A stretch of DNA of 64,000 nt from an uncultured Oxalobacteraceae bacterium (lineage in GTDB: Bacteria > Pseudomonadota > Gammaproteobacteria > Burkholderiales > Burkholderiaceae_D), in contig CAIOYD010000064.1 in NCBI GenBank assembly GCA_903862415.1, forward strand, positions 43,346-107,345. The letters are read 5' to 3'. This document shows, in pieces, positions 17,543-26,283 of the stretch. Position 1 is the first letter of the stretch; each line of letters opens with the position of its first letter. The notes beneath the pieces are model-generated. The model was not told the origin of the DNA and made no database searches. It saw nothing but the letters and a program-made list of their open reading frames with translations. The position numbers and the translations under genes were made by a program.

Positions 17543-20179
17543 TTACTGGGTCATAAACTGGGTGGTGGCGGCAAAGGTATTGTAGATATCTTGATCCTCT
17601 TCCGAATAAATGCTGTCAGGGATGATGCTGAAACCCATATCCTCCATGGCTAAAGCATATTTAAGTTCCACATCGACCACACCACCACGATCTTTGTCGC
17701 TTTTACACCCTTTAGCAAGCATGGCGGCTTCATCGCTTGCGATGAGATCGAGGGTTCTTTCAGCCAGTAACTGCAACATACCAACTTCCCGTGACATTTT
17801 GGCAGGATCGATGCTGCCATTTTTATATGCTTCGCTTAAAAACAGCCTGCGCACCAGATCGGTTTGTTTTTGCAACTGTGAGTGCAATTGGTGTAGTTCA
17901 GAATCTCCATTCCACTTATCTGCTTGTTCTGATAATTCCATGACATGACCAATAAATCCACCGGGTTTGCGTCCGGTAATGCGTGATTTGAGGTCAGAGA
18001 AAAAATCCGCTTTGCTGCCTAAGTCGCCGATAAAGCGCACCATGGATTTTTCGTTGTGTTCCTGAACCTCGTTCCAGCCAGCGATCGCATCGGGTAATCC
18101 ACCGGTAGCCAACGGATTGATACCAAATGAAAAACAGATGGCATCAAGTTCCACTGTCACGGTTTGATCCTGATTGTTGGCGTCAGTAACCACCAGGCTG
18201 GCATTTCGACCAGTATGTTTTTTGGTATGAGCCGCAAAGGCGGCAAACTGATTTTTAGTGTAGGTAAGCTCTTGATAATCCTTCAACGCGGCGCTGTCTT
18301 TGATGGGCAACAGTTCGCGGGCCGGTGAAGGCGTGATGAGATTCACGCTGACCATAGTCATTTTGACGGGCTTTGCCGGATTTGCCAGTGCCTTAGCCTT
18401 GAGACGTGAGTTACACTCCAGGGCCGCAGTGAAAACTTCTTTGGATGCACGTTGATTGGCAAGCTGACGCTGTTCAGGGTCGGCAATATTCCAGCTGTCG
18501 AGGACGCCATGTCCTAAAAATCCTCCCAGCCATTTGACAATGTCATTGTCATCCACATGACTTATCTCGCTGTATTTCAAGTTACGTGGGTGGTAGTGAT
18601 CGGTTTTTTCCGCCGCAGAAACACCAAATCGCGGAGTATGTTCCGGCCCGTTATCTTCCAGTGGCCCATCCTTTCGGTAGCGCCGCATAAAAGCCGGTGA
18701 AATATGACTCGCAGGCGTGACTGTACTCAGGTAGTGCTGGGTCACGCCATTTTTGACCACCACAATATTGCGGCTATGTTTATCCCACTCATGCGCGGTG
18801 TTGAGCGTTTGATTCCATGCCTGTGTCAGTGATTCCCTTGTGGTTAGCTGCTTGATTTGTTGATCCGAAATACCGATGGCAGTAAGTTGTTGACGCAGAT
18901 AATCTAAGGCAGCTTCCTGATGAGGCTTCAGACTGGGCAGATCGCAATCTGCCGTGGGACTGGCGTGGGCCAAAGCAGTTTCACATTGGCTGATGTAGTT
19001 TTGTTTTATCAGGACAATGGCATTAAAATTTCCCGGCATGTTGAATATTTGTGGATTGTTGTCGATAGCCTGATCAAACAACACCCCCACAGCCTTAGCC
19101 CATAGCAATTGGTAATTAGCCGCCACTTTTTGTGAGCGCGGATTGTTTTCCATAATTTCGTTGACACAAAAAAATTTTTTAGTAAGTAAATTTTTTTGAT
19201 GCGTCATTTCATTGATTAAGGCAATTTTGAGTTGCTTCCCTTGGTCTGTTGCGGGATGGCTTTGTTCAATATTTTCTGTCAACGTACGAAGTTGACACTC
19301 TCTGGTATCCAGTTTGAGCAAGGCAGCTTGACAGTCCAATGGATAGAATGTCTGCAGTTTTAACTGCTGCTCACATTTTACGAATTCTGTGAGAGTATCT
19401 TTACAGGTTTTTTTGAATTCATTAGTTTCAGAACCTAATTGGCCGTTGGAATTTAATTGATGAATTATGTTTGCAAACAAAAAACCACGATCATAGCGCG
19501 TCGCTTTTTTGAGTTGATTTTCGACAGAAAAATTACTCAGATGTGGATACGCCTGTTTGAGATGTTTCTCCCGGTCAGAAAGAAATTGTGCGCAACTGTT
19601 GTGTATTAATTGTTTTAAATAAGCATCCGTAAGAACGGTTTTGGTGCGGTGATTATTTTGTATGAATCCATTGTTTATCTTCCTCAATAGCTCTGGTGAG
19701 TATTTGGCCAAGGTCGGCAATTTATTATTTGGTTGCGTGTCATTATACTCATTTAAATTTTTTTCCAGAGTAGCGCGATTTTTTAACAGTTTTTTAAAAT
19801 TAGACGTATTAAAATCCGTTATGTCTCTGCGAATATGTTCTGCCTGTCGCAGTATGACGCGAATCTCCCGGCTGCTTAATGGTTGTGGATTAGATTGCCA
19901 GTTTTCCGCCAATCCGGCTCTTTTTACCGCAGCATCAGCCAGCGTGTTTCCTTCTGATTTGATCAGAACCCGAAAAAATTTATTTTTAAAGGTGCGATTT
20001 TCTTCTTGTTGTTCGTTAGTTCCATAGAAAAAACTGCCACCATTCCACGCAGCCCTGCAACGGCCTGCAAGAGACAGATCGTTTTTCATGATCTGAGTCT
20101 CTGGATGTTGCGCATCGGGTGGGGAGATGATCAGCCGATGGTTTCCCTGTACACGAAATTGATTGAGTTCAATAGTCAT
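17543..20179 (-). CDS. SopB/IpgD-family inositol phosphatase, putative type III effector
   Basis: An 878-residue soluble protein whose C-terminal part matches the SopB/IpgD phosphoinositide phosphatases. Near residue 825 it has GCKSDKDRGG, a Cys-x5-Arg loop of the CKSxKDR form shared with SopB, IpgD and INPP4. About 150 residues earlier is CFSFGINPLAT, resembling the SopB NVGVNELA motif, and between them PGGFIGHVMELSE parallels PGGWVGEWLAQ of SopB. SopB and IpgD are injected by type III secretion and remodel host phosphoinositides. This protein is about 300 residues longer, mostly at the N-terminus, and has only 53 residues after the Cys. It has no Sec signal. Its ATG overlaps the stop of a CesT-type chaperone gene. 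Base composition is visibly more A/T-rich than the metabolic neighbours, especially in the 5' half. Confidence 0.8.
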   Translation of the reverse strand: MTIELNQFRVQGNHRLIISPPDAQHPETQIMKNDLSLAGRCRAAWNGGSFFYGTNEQQEENRTFKNKFFRVLIKSEGNTLADAAVKRAGLAENWQSNPQPLSSREIRVILRQAEHIRRDITDFNTSNFKKLLKNRATLEKNLNEYNDTQPNNKLPTLAKYSPELLRKINNGFIQNNHRTKTVLTDAYLKQLIHNSCAQFLSDREKHLKQAYPHLSNFSVENQLKKATRYDRGFLFANIIHQLNSNGQLGSETNEFKKTCKDTLTEFVKCEQQLKLQTFYPLDCQAALLKLDTRECQLRTLTENIEQSHPATDQGKQLKIALINEMTHQKNLLTKKFFCVNEIMENNPRSQKVAANYQLLWAKAVGVLFDQAIDNNPQIFNMPGNFNAIVLIKQNYISQCETALAHASPTADCDLPSLKPHQEAALDYLRQQLTAIGISDQQIKQLTTRESLTQAWNQTLNTAHEWDKHSRNIVVVKNGVTQHYLSTVTPASHISPAFMRRYRKDGPLEDNGPEHTPRFGVSAAEKTDHYHPRNLKYSEISHVDDNDIVKWLGGFLGHGVLDSWNIADPEQRQLANQRASKEVFTAALECNSRLKAKALANPAKPVKMTMVSVNLITPSPARELLPIKDSAALKDYQELTYTKNQFAAFAAHTKKHTGRNASLVVTDANNQDQTVTVELDAICFSFGINPLATGGLPDAIAGWNEVQEHNEKSMVRFIGDLGSKADFFSDLKSRITGRKPGGFIGHVMELSEQADKWNGDSELHQLHSQLQKQTDLVRRLFLSEAYKNGSIDPAKMSREVGMLQLLAERTLDLIASDEAAMLAKGCKSDKDRGGVVDVELKYALAMEDMGFSIIPDSIYSEEDQDIYNTFAATTQFMTQ

Positions 20180-20622
20180 AAATTGTCATGGTAAAAAAGG
20201 GTGGGCTCGGCATTCAGGTTTTGCTGCAGCCCGGAATTATCCAACCAGCTTTGCCAATATCTGGCAGTCTCAAGAAACTGCTCGATCCAGTCATTGAGTG
20301 TATTGTGGTTGAGGAAATCGAGTGTTCGACGGTCAGCCAGGAAAACCGTTCCTGAAACGGCTTCCGCGCTCAGGGTGGCTCGTCGGCTGCCCTGCCAAAA
20401 TAGATTGGCATTGAGTAACATCAGACTGAGTTCATTTTGACGATGAGATTCCATTGTGCCTAACCGTGAAAAAATAACCACTTCATCAAATTGTTCGTCA
20501 TATTGCACATGAATCACCTGGTCATCAAATTGAATCGCCAGATAACCCTGGTCATCGGCCTCGATGCCGCTGGCGCCGAGTTGCTGGCCAAACGATAGAA
20601 TTAAATGTCGGAATGTTTGCAT
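20176..20622 (-). CDS. CesT-family type III secretion chaperone
   Basis: A small acidic protein of 148 residues with the CesT/Tir-chaperone pattern: an N-terminal amphipathic helix (FRHLILSFGQQLG), a short strand pair (GYLAIQFDDQVIHVQYDEQ), VVIFSRLGTM, LMLLNANLFWQGSRRATLSAE and a C-terminal helix (DWIEQFLETARYWQSWL). Class IA chaperones of this fold hold the N-terminal part of one cognate effector and deliver it to the type III ATPase. TGA and ATG overlap (ATGA) at 20176-20179, so chaperone and effector are translationally coupled, as in many effector operons. No secretion-apparatus gene is in the window. Confidence 0.8.
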   Translation of the reverse strand: MQTFRHLILSFGQQLGASGIEADDQGYLAIQFDDQVIHVQYDEQFDEVVIFSRLGTMESHRQNELSLMLLNANLFWQGSRRATLSAEAVSGTVFLADRRTLDFLNHNTLNDWIEQFLETARYWQSWLDNSGLQQNLNAEPTLFYHDNL

Positions 20623-20751
20623 AAAGTTGTACTTTCTGGCAGATGATCAAAGTGGAATGAGAGCCAATAAATAATTAATCTCGACGACGCAAATTTACTT
20701 GTTTGAGTCTGATAATTCTATTGGTGCAAACCCTTAAAAATGACCCATGCG

Positions 20752-20769
20752 GCCGGACAAAAATCCGGC
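20752..20769 (-). terminator. rho-independent-like terminator after the P-type ATPase gene
   Basis: GCCGGA (20752-20757), a 6-base loop and TCCGGC (20764-20769) form a hairpin 17 bases past the ATPase stop; on the minus strand it is followed after about nine bases by TCATTTTTAAG. It separates the ATPase transcript from the chaperone-effector pair, which should have its own promoter between 20623 and 20751. Confidence 0.5.
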
Positions 20770-20785
20770 GCGCCAGTAGGAATTG

Positions 20786-22909
20786 TCAGGAAAGCGACAG
20801 TTGGATGCGACGCAGTCGGAGTGCGTTGAAGAGGACTGTGACTGAACTCAGGGCCATGGCAGCGACTGCCAGCATGGGATTGAGCAAAATACCAAAGCAG
20901 GGATAAAGCAATCCGGCAGCAATGGGAATGCCGCAGAAATTGTACATAAATGCAAAAAACAGGTTTTGGCGGATATTCTTCATAGTCGCCAGACTGAGTT
21001 TACGTACTGCAAGAATGTCACTTAAATTCCCTTTGAGTAAGATAATATCGGCACTTTGCATGGCAATGTCACTGCCATTCCCCATAGCGATACCGACTTG
21101 AGCCAGAGCAATTGCTGGTGCATCATTGATACCATCACCTGCCATGGCAACGATTTTCCCCTGTTGTTGAAGCATTTGGATGCAATGATGCTTATCCGCG
21201 GGCAGCAGGTCGGCATAAACTTGATCGATATGACATTGTTTGGCAATTGGGGACGTCTTAAGCTCATTGTCACCGGTGAGAAGAATGATTTCCAGTCCTG
21301 CCTGACGCAGTGGCTCCAGTGTTTGCACAGCATTGCTTTTTAATTGGTCGGATAATTCAAAGACCCCAGCTAACTGTTTGTTAATTGCCAGACAAACGAT
21401 ACTGGTATTGGTTTGCACCTGAATCTGGTTGACATCATATGGAAGGCAATGTTGCTGAATTAAAAATTGCGGTGACCCAAGCAATAGATCGAGATCGTCG
21501 CTGCGACCACGCACTCCTAATCCGGCAAAAGCATGGAATTCACTGATGTCAGGAAAATCAAGTTTTTCTTCATTGGCGGCCTGTACAATGGCGTACGCCA
21601 AAGGATGCTTGCTGTACTGTTCCAGAGCGGCAGCATAACGCAACACATCTTCGTAGGTGTGATGGTGAAAAGTCTGAAACTGCTCTATCTGTGGTTGGCT
21701 TTCTGTTAATGTGCCGGTTTTGTCAATTACCAGCGTGGTTACTTTTGCCATGAGTTCCAGGCTTTTTGCATCTTTGATCACTATGCCGGCAGTGGCTGCG
21801 CGACCGACGGCGACGGTGAACGAAATCGGCGCGGCCAACCCGAGTGTGCAAGGGCAGGCAATCAATAGTACTGAGGTGGCACACATCATTGCAAAGGAGG
21901 TGCTGGCATCCGTTAGTATCCAAGCTACAGCACTGGCGCTGGCACAAATGAAGACGAAGGGTACAAACCAGCGGGTAACCCTGTCGGCCAACTGTTCAAT
22001 GTTGACGCGGCTGTGGCAGGCCTGGCTCACGAGTTGAAATATATTGGCAAGCATGGTGTCAGCGCCAATTTTTTGCGCCAGCATGATAAAACCACCTGAT
22101 AAATTGACAGTGCCGGCACAGACCAGACTACCTATGGTTTTTTCCTTGGGCGTGGCCTCGCCTGTGAGTATAGCTTCATCAATCCAGGAAGTTCCGCTGG
22201 TGATTATGCCATCAACCGGCACCCGGGTGCCGGGACGTACTCGCAGCGAATCATGGGGACGCACCTGATCCAGACGGATGACTTCATCCGGGCAGTTTTT
22301 CACTAGTCGGATAGCCGTTTTAGGTGGCAATGACAATAAGGAACGAAGTGCATCATGAGTGCTAGTTCGACCACGCAATTCCAGAATCTGGCCAAGTAGT
22401 ACCATGGTAACGATGACGGCAGCTGCTTCAAAATACAGTGGAACCGTACCCATGAATTTGAATTCATCCGGTAACCAGTTCGAAAAAATAATGGCCACCA
22501 CACTGTATCCATAAGCCGTCGTCACGCCCAGACCAATGAGACTGTACGCAGTCAGATAGCCGGTTTTAAATGATTCGTAACTGCGCTCAAAAAAAGGTTG
22601 CGCCAACCAAAGTACAACCGGACAGGCAAGTAAAAATTGCAAGTAATTCAACGCCTGTTGATCAATCAGTTGGGGCAGTGGAAGTCCTGGAAACAGATGT
22701 CGTATCGAAATCAAAAATATGGACAGGGTAAATGCCAGACTCAATTTGAAGCGATATATAAAATTTTGTAATTCACGATCTTCGGTATGCTGGCTGAATT
22801 CAATCGGAGGTGGAATGGTGAATTTATCCGGGGCAGGCCGAAATTGCCATTCGCAGGTCAGAGGCGCTGAGGCTGAATTTTTGGACAATTGATTAGGCTG
22901 AATTTGCAT
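20786..22909 (-). CDS. copA: copper-type P1B ATPase lacking an N-terminal metal-binding domain
   Basis: A 707-residue heavy-metal P-type ATPase. Order: cytoplasmic N-tail (1-75), two extra helices (MA, MB), actuator domain with LTGEATP, the CPC metal motif (about residues 352-354 in IACPCTLGLA), phosphorylation site DKTGT (Asp about 396), the HP motif as SKHPLA rather than SEHPLA, and GDGINDAP, then helices with YNFCGIPIAAG and MALSS. CPC with the YN and M-x-x-S-S residues is the signature of Cu(I)-exporting P1B-1 ATPases. Unusually, the N-tail has no CxxC heavy-metal-associated domain and no His-rich region, only one isolated Cys. It may supply a cuproprotein (CtpA/FixI-like role) instead of acting in copper resistance. 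The diguanylate cyclase lies 55 bases upstream on the same strand. Confidence 0.85.
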   Translation of the reverse strand: MQIQPNQLSKNSASAPLTCEWQFRPAPDKFTIPPPIEFSQHTEDRELQNFIYRFKLSLAFTLSIFLISIRHLFPGLPLPQLIDQQALNYLQFLLACPVVLWLAQPFFERSYESFKTGYLTAYSLIGLGVTTAYGYSVVAIIFSNWLPDEFKFMGTVPLYFEAAAVIVTMVLLGQILELRGRTSTHDALRSLLSLPPKTAIRLVKNCPDEVIRLDQVRPHDSLRVRPGTRVPVDGIITSGTSWIDEAILTGEATPKEKTIGSLVCAGTVNLSGGFIMLAQKIGADTMLANIFQLVSQACHSRVNIEQLADRVTRWFVPFVFICASASAVAWILTDASTSFAMMCATSVLLIACPCTLGLAAPISFTVAVGRAATAGIVIKDAKSLELMAKVTTLVIDKTGTLTESQPQIEQFQTFHHHTYEDVLRYAAALEQYSKHPLAYAIVQAANEEKLDFPDISEFHAFAGLGVRGRSDDLDLLLGSPQFLIQQHCLPYDVNQIQVQTNTSIVCLAINKQLAGVFELSDQLKSNAVQTLEPLRQAGLEIILLTGDNELKTSPIAKQCHIDQVYADLLPADKHHCIQMLQQQGKIVAMAGDGINDAPAIALAQVGIAMGNGSDIAMQSADIILLKGNLSDILAVRKLSLATMKNIRQNLFFAFMYNFCGIPIAAGLLYPCFGILLNPMLAVAAMALSSVTVLFNALRLRRIQLSLS

Positions 22910-22964
22910 TGTGGAAACCGTAGGTTAAAAATTAATTAACAGACCATTGCCAATGACTTGGAGT

Positions 22965-23819
22965 TCAGCCGCGGACTACCCTGCCTTTGCCGTTAAATTT
23001 AGCTTTGTACATAGCTTTGTCGGCATCACTTAAAACATCGGTAAACAAAGATGGTGTCTGTTCAATGGTGGTGTAACCAATGCTGGCGGTAATGTTAAAG
23101 CCAGCAGTGATCATTGCTTTAGTAATGCGAATGTTTAAAAGTTCACACAGTAATTGGCAGTCGAGTGAATGGGTGTTGGGCATGAGTATGACAAATTCGT
23201 CTCCACCAATCCGGGAAATGGTATCGGATTCTCGAGTATGCTCTCTCAGTAAGTCGGCAAGCAGCAGCAGGGCGGTGTCGCCTGATTGATGGCCTTTGGA
23301 ATCATTGAGCATTTTAAATCCATCCAGATCAATCAACGCCAGAGAAAAAAATCCGCCATAACGTTTTTGACGGACGATTTCAATTTCCAGTGCTATTTCG
23401 AGCGCGCGCCGGTTATATAACTTGGTCAGAGGGTCAATGATGGCAAGACGCTCCGCTTCCAGGGTGTTTTTTCGGGCGTATCTGGAAATTACTACGATCA
23501 GACAATTTGAAAAGATAATCATCAGTGCCAGATACATTTTTATAGTCAGACTAAGCTGAGCAAACGGAAGTAATGCGATTATCTGGAAAACAATGGCCTC
23601 CACCAGTGCGGCGATGACAGCCAATTTATTGGAACAATGCAATGAAATCAGGATCAGCGGAAATATATAAAATACATGCAGTGAAACTTGCGGTCCGGTA
23701 ATAAAGTCAATTGGAAATAAAAACAAAATGGTGAGATAACTGACAAGCATGGCCAATTTTTCAGGAATGTAACCAGGCGTTGCAATGCGTCTTGAAAAAG
23801 CGGCCAGAGGATTTTTCAT
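22965..23819 (-). CDS. membrane diguanylate cyclase (GGDEF)
   Basis: A 284-residue protein with a membrane N-half and a C-terminal GGDEF domain. About six hydrophobic segments span residues 22-110 (LAMLVSYLTILFLFPIDF, VSLHVFYIFPLILISL and others). The cyclase domain starts near residue 123 (IDPLTKLYNRRALEIALEIE) and has the intact active site SRIGGDEFVILMP (about residues 203-215), so it should make cyclic di-GMP. I see no RxxD inhibitory site in the expected position five residues before GGDEF (RESDTISRIGG gives RESD slightly upstream, which may or may not serve). The input signal is unknown. Confidence 0.88.
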   Translation of the reverse strand: MKNPLAAFSRRIATPGYIPEKLAMLVSYLTILFLFPIDFITGPQVSLHVFYIFPLILISLHCSNKLAVIAALVEAIVFQIIALLPFAQLSLTIKMYLALMIIFSNCLIVVISRYARKNTLEAERLAIIDPLTKLYNRRALEIALEIEIVRQKRYGGFFSLALIDLDGFKMLNDSKGHQSGDTALLLLADLLREHTRESDTISRIGGDEFVILMPNTHSLDCQLLCELLNIRITKAMITAGFNITASIGYTTIEQTPSLFTDVLSDADKAMYKAKFNGKGRVVRG

Positions 23820-24292
23820 TTGTTGAATTTGTAAAATATAAACAATAAAAAATGTGTTGAAATATAAACACGCACTATGCGAGCGATGGTAATGCTCATG
23901 TTCAATTCAAACAAGAAAATTTACTATGCAATTTGTGGCGAGTTAGAATTAAATTAATTATATAAAAATAACAATACAATAGTAAGTCTTAAATCAACTA
24001 TAAATAAATTTCACAATGGAAACAATGAGTTGGTGTCTTTTTCATTTTATGTTTTCATCATGTAAAAGCGGGGCTCGGTGTGGGTAATTGAAGCTTGAAT
24101 CCTAAGCAGAAAGCAGTGCAGTAAAGGTGCTGTTGCTCTCGCTTTAAAAATGTAATTTCAGTGAAGTTATCCTGTATCCGCGGAAACAAAGCGACTATGA
24201 TAGAAGAACAGGCGGAAATGATTGATCACAGTTTGGGGTCGCGCTCTGTTTGAAGTCTTGATGGTTGTTGGTATCGGTTAGCAGAGGAGTCT
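23820..24292. other. AT-rich divergent intergenic region, 473 bases
   Basis: This region separates the diguanylate cyclase (minus) from the prkA operon (plus) and should hold both promoters. CTATGAT at about 24194 resembles the extended -10 of stationary-phase (RpoS) promoters, which would suit prkA, but there is no supporting -35. The remainder is strongly A/T-rich with no coding frame. Confidence 0.35.
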
Positions 24293-26218
24293 ATGATGAA
24301 AATCTTCGATAATTATGCCGCACGCTATGAGCGCACCCGTGAAGAAGAGTATTCAATGCAGGAATATCTCGACTTGTGCAAGCGCGACAAACTGGCCTAT
24401 GCTTCTGCTGCTGAGCGCCTGCTGGCCGCTATTGGTGAACCAGAAATGGTTGATACCCGGCATGATCCACGCCGATCACGAATTTTTGCTAATAAAATCA
24501 TTAAAATTTATCCTGCCTTCCGTGAATTTTATGGCATGGAAGAAGTGGTGGAACAGGTGGTGTCTTATTTCCGCCATGCAGCCCAGGGACTGGAAGAACG
24601 CAAACAGATTTTGTATTTGCTCGGACCCGTCGGAGGAGGGAAATCATCGATTGCTGAAAAACTGAAATCGTTAACGGAAAAAATTCCGTTCTATGCGATT
24701 AAAGGCTCGCCTGTTAACGAGTCCCCTTTAGGCTTGTTCAGTGAAGAAGAAGATGGTGCCATTCTGGAAGAGGATTTTGGCATTCCACGCCGTTATTTAC
24801 GCACCATTCCCAGTCCCTGGGCGGTCAAGCGTCTGCATGAATTCAATGGTGACATTAATCAATTTCGTGTGGTTAAGCGTTATCCCTCGGTTCTGAAACA
24901 GATCGCCATTTCCAAAACCGAACCCGGAGATGAAAACAATCAGGATATTTCCTCGCTCGTTGGTAAAGTCGATATCCGCAAACTCGAAGATTATGCCCAA
25001 GATGATCCTGATGCTTACAGTTATTCCGGCGGCCTGTGTCTGGCTAATCAGGGGTTGATGGAATTCGTGGAAATGTTTAAGGCACCGATTAAGGTGTTGC
25101 ATCCATTACTTACCGCAACCCAGGAAGGCAATTTCAAGGGAACTGAGGGCTTCGGCGCCATTCCATTTGAAGGCGTGATTCTGGCGCACTCGAATGAGTC
25201 AGAATGGAAAGCCTTTAAAAACAATAAAAACAATGAAGCCTTTCTTGACCGGATTTATATCGTTAAAGTGCCATATTGTCTGCGGGTATCCGATGAAATA
25301 AAAATTTATGAAAAATTGGTGCGCACCTCTTCCCTGTCGCAAGCGCCATGCGCACCTGGAACCCTGAAGATGATGGCGCAATTTTCAGTCCTGTCACGCC
25401 TGAAGGAACCAGAAAACTCCAGTATTTTCAGCAAAATGCTGGTCTATGATGGCGAAAATTTAAAGGACATTGATCCCAAAGCCAAGTCCAGACAGGAATA
25501 CAGCGATTATGCCGGTGTCGATGAAGGCATGAATGGTTTGTCGACCCGCTTCGCTTTCAAAATTATTTCCAAGGTGTTTAACTTTGACACCACCGAAGTC
25601 GCTGCCAATCCAGTACATTTGCTGTATGTGCTGGAGCAGCAAATAGAGCGTGAACAGTTCGCACCAGAACTGGAACAAAAATATCTTTCCTATATCAAGG
25701 AATACCTGGCTCAGCGGTATATAGAATTTATCGGCAAGGAAATTCAGACTGCCTATCTGGAAAGTTATTCGGAATATGGCCAGAATATCTTTGACCGTTA
25801 TGTATTGTTTGCCGATTTCTGGATTCAGGATCAGGAATTCCGCGATCCTGATACCGGCGAAAGCTTTGATCGTGAAGCTCTCAATAATGATCTGGAAAAA
25901 ATTGAAAAGCCAGCTGGAATATCCAATCCAAAAGACTTCAGAAATGAAATCGTCAATTTCGTCTTGCGTGCACGTGCCCAGAACGCCGGAAAAAATCCGC
26001 TCTGGAACAGCTACGAAAAATTGCGCACGGTGATCGAAAAGAAAATGTTTTCCAATACCGAAGAGTTGTTGCCGGTGATTTCCTTTAACGCCAAGGCCAG
26101 TGTGGATGATGCCAACAAACACCAGGAATTTGTTGAGCGCATGGTGGCCAAAGGGTATACCGCCAAGCAGGTTCGTCTGTTATGTGAGTGGTATTTGCGA
26201 GTGAGAAAAACTTCGTAG
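24293..26218 (+). CDS. prkA: PrkA-family AAA+ serine protein kinase
   Basis: A 641-residue PrkA/YeaG protein. The AAA+ core has the Walker A GPVGGGKSS (Lys about residue 117), then the characteristic CPVNESPLGLF-like segment (KGSPVNESPLGLF) and EDFGIPRRYLR. The C-terminal quarter is the PrkA kinase-like domain (FDRYVLFADFWIQDQEFRDPDTG). YeaG is induced by nitrogen starvation and stationary phase in enterobacteria; the Bacillus homologue has been described both as kinase and as AAA+ protease, so the biochemical role is not settled. A strong GAGGAG precedes the tandem ATGATG. It is first in the conserved prkA-yeaH-spoVR order. Confidence 0.93.
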   Translation: MMKIFDNYAARYERTREEEYSMQEYLDLCKRDKLAYASAAERLLAAIGEPEMVDTRHDPRRSRIFANKIIKIYPAFREFYGMEEVVEQVVSYFRHAAQGLEERKQILYLLGPVGGGKSSIAEKLKSLTEKIPFYAIKGSPVNESPLGLFSEEEDGAILEEDFGIPRRYLRTIPSPWAVKRLHEFNGDINQFRVVKRYPSVLKQIAISKTEPGDENNQDISSLVGKVDIRKLEDYAQDDPDAYSYSGGLCLANQGLMEFVEMFKAPIKVLHPLLTATQEGNFKGTEGFGAIPFEGVILAHSNESEWKAFKNNKNNEAFLDRIYIVKVPYCLRVSDEIKIYEKLVRTSSLSQAPCAPGTLKMMAQFSVLSRLKEPENSSIFSKMLVYDGENLKDIDPKAKSRQEYSDYAGVDEGMNGLSTRFAFKIISKVFNFDTTEVAANPVHLLYVLEQQIEREQFAPELEQKYLSYIKEYLAQRYIEFIGKEIQTAYLESYSEYGQNIFDRYVLFADFWIQDQEFRDPDTGESFDREALNNDLEKIEKPAGISNPKDFRNEIVNFVLRARAQNAGKNPLWNSYEKLRTVIEKKMFSNTEELLPVISFNAKASVDDANKHQEFVERMVAKGYTAKQVRLLCEWYLRVRKTS

Positions 26219-26283
26219 CATTGATGCCCTGACTTTATCCCCGAAGCTGGTGGTCAGTGTCGCTGGAAACAACGGGAGCTATT

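Noticed and set aside
25460..26122. Minus-strand frame of 220 codons inside prkA
   Set aside because: Antisense shadow of the conserved PrkA C-terminal domain.
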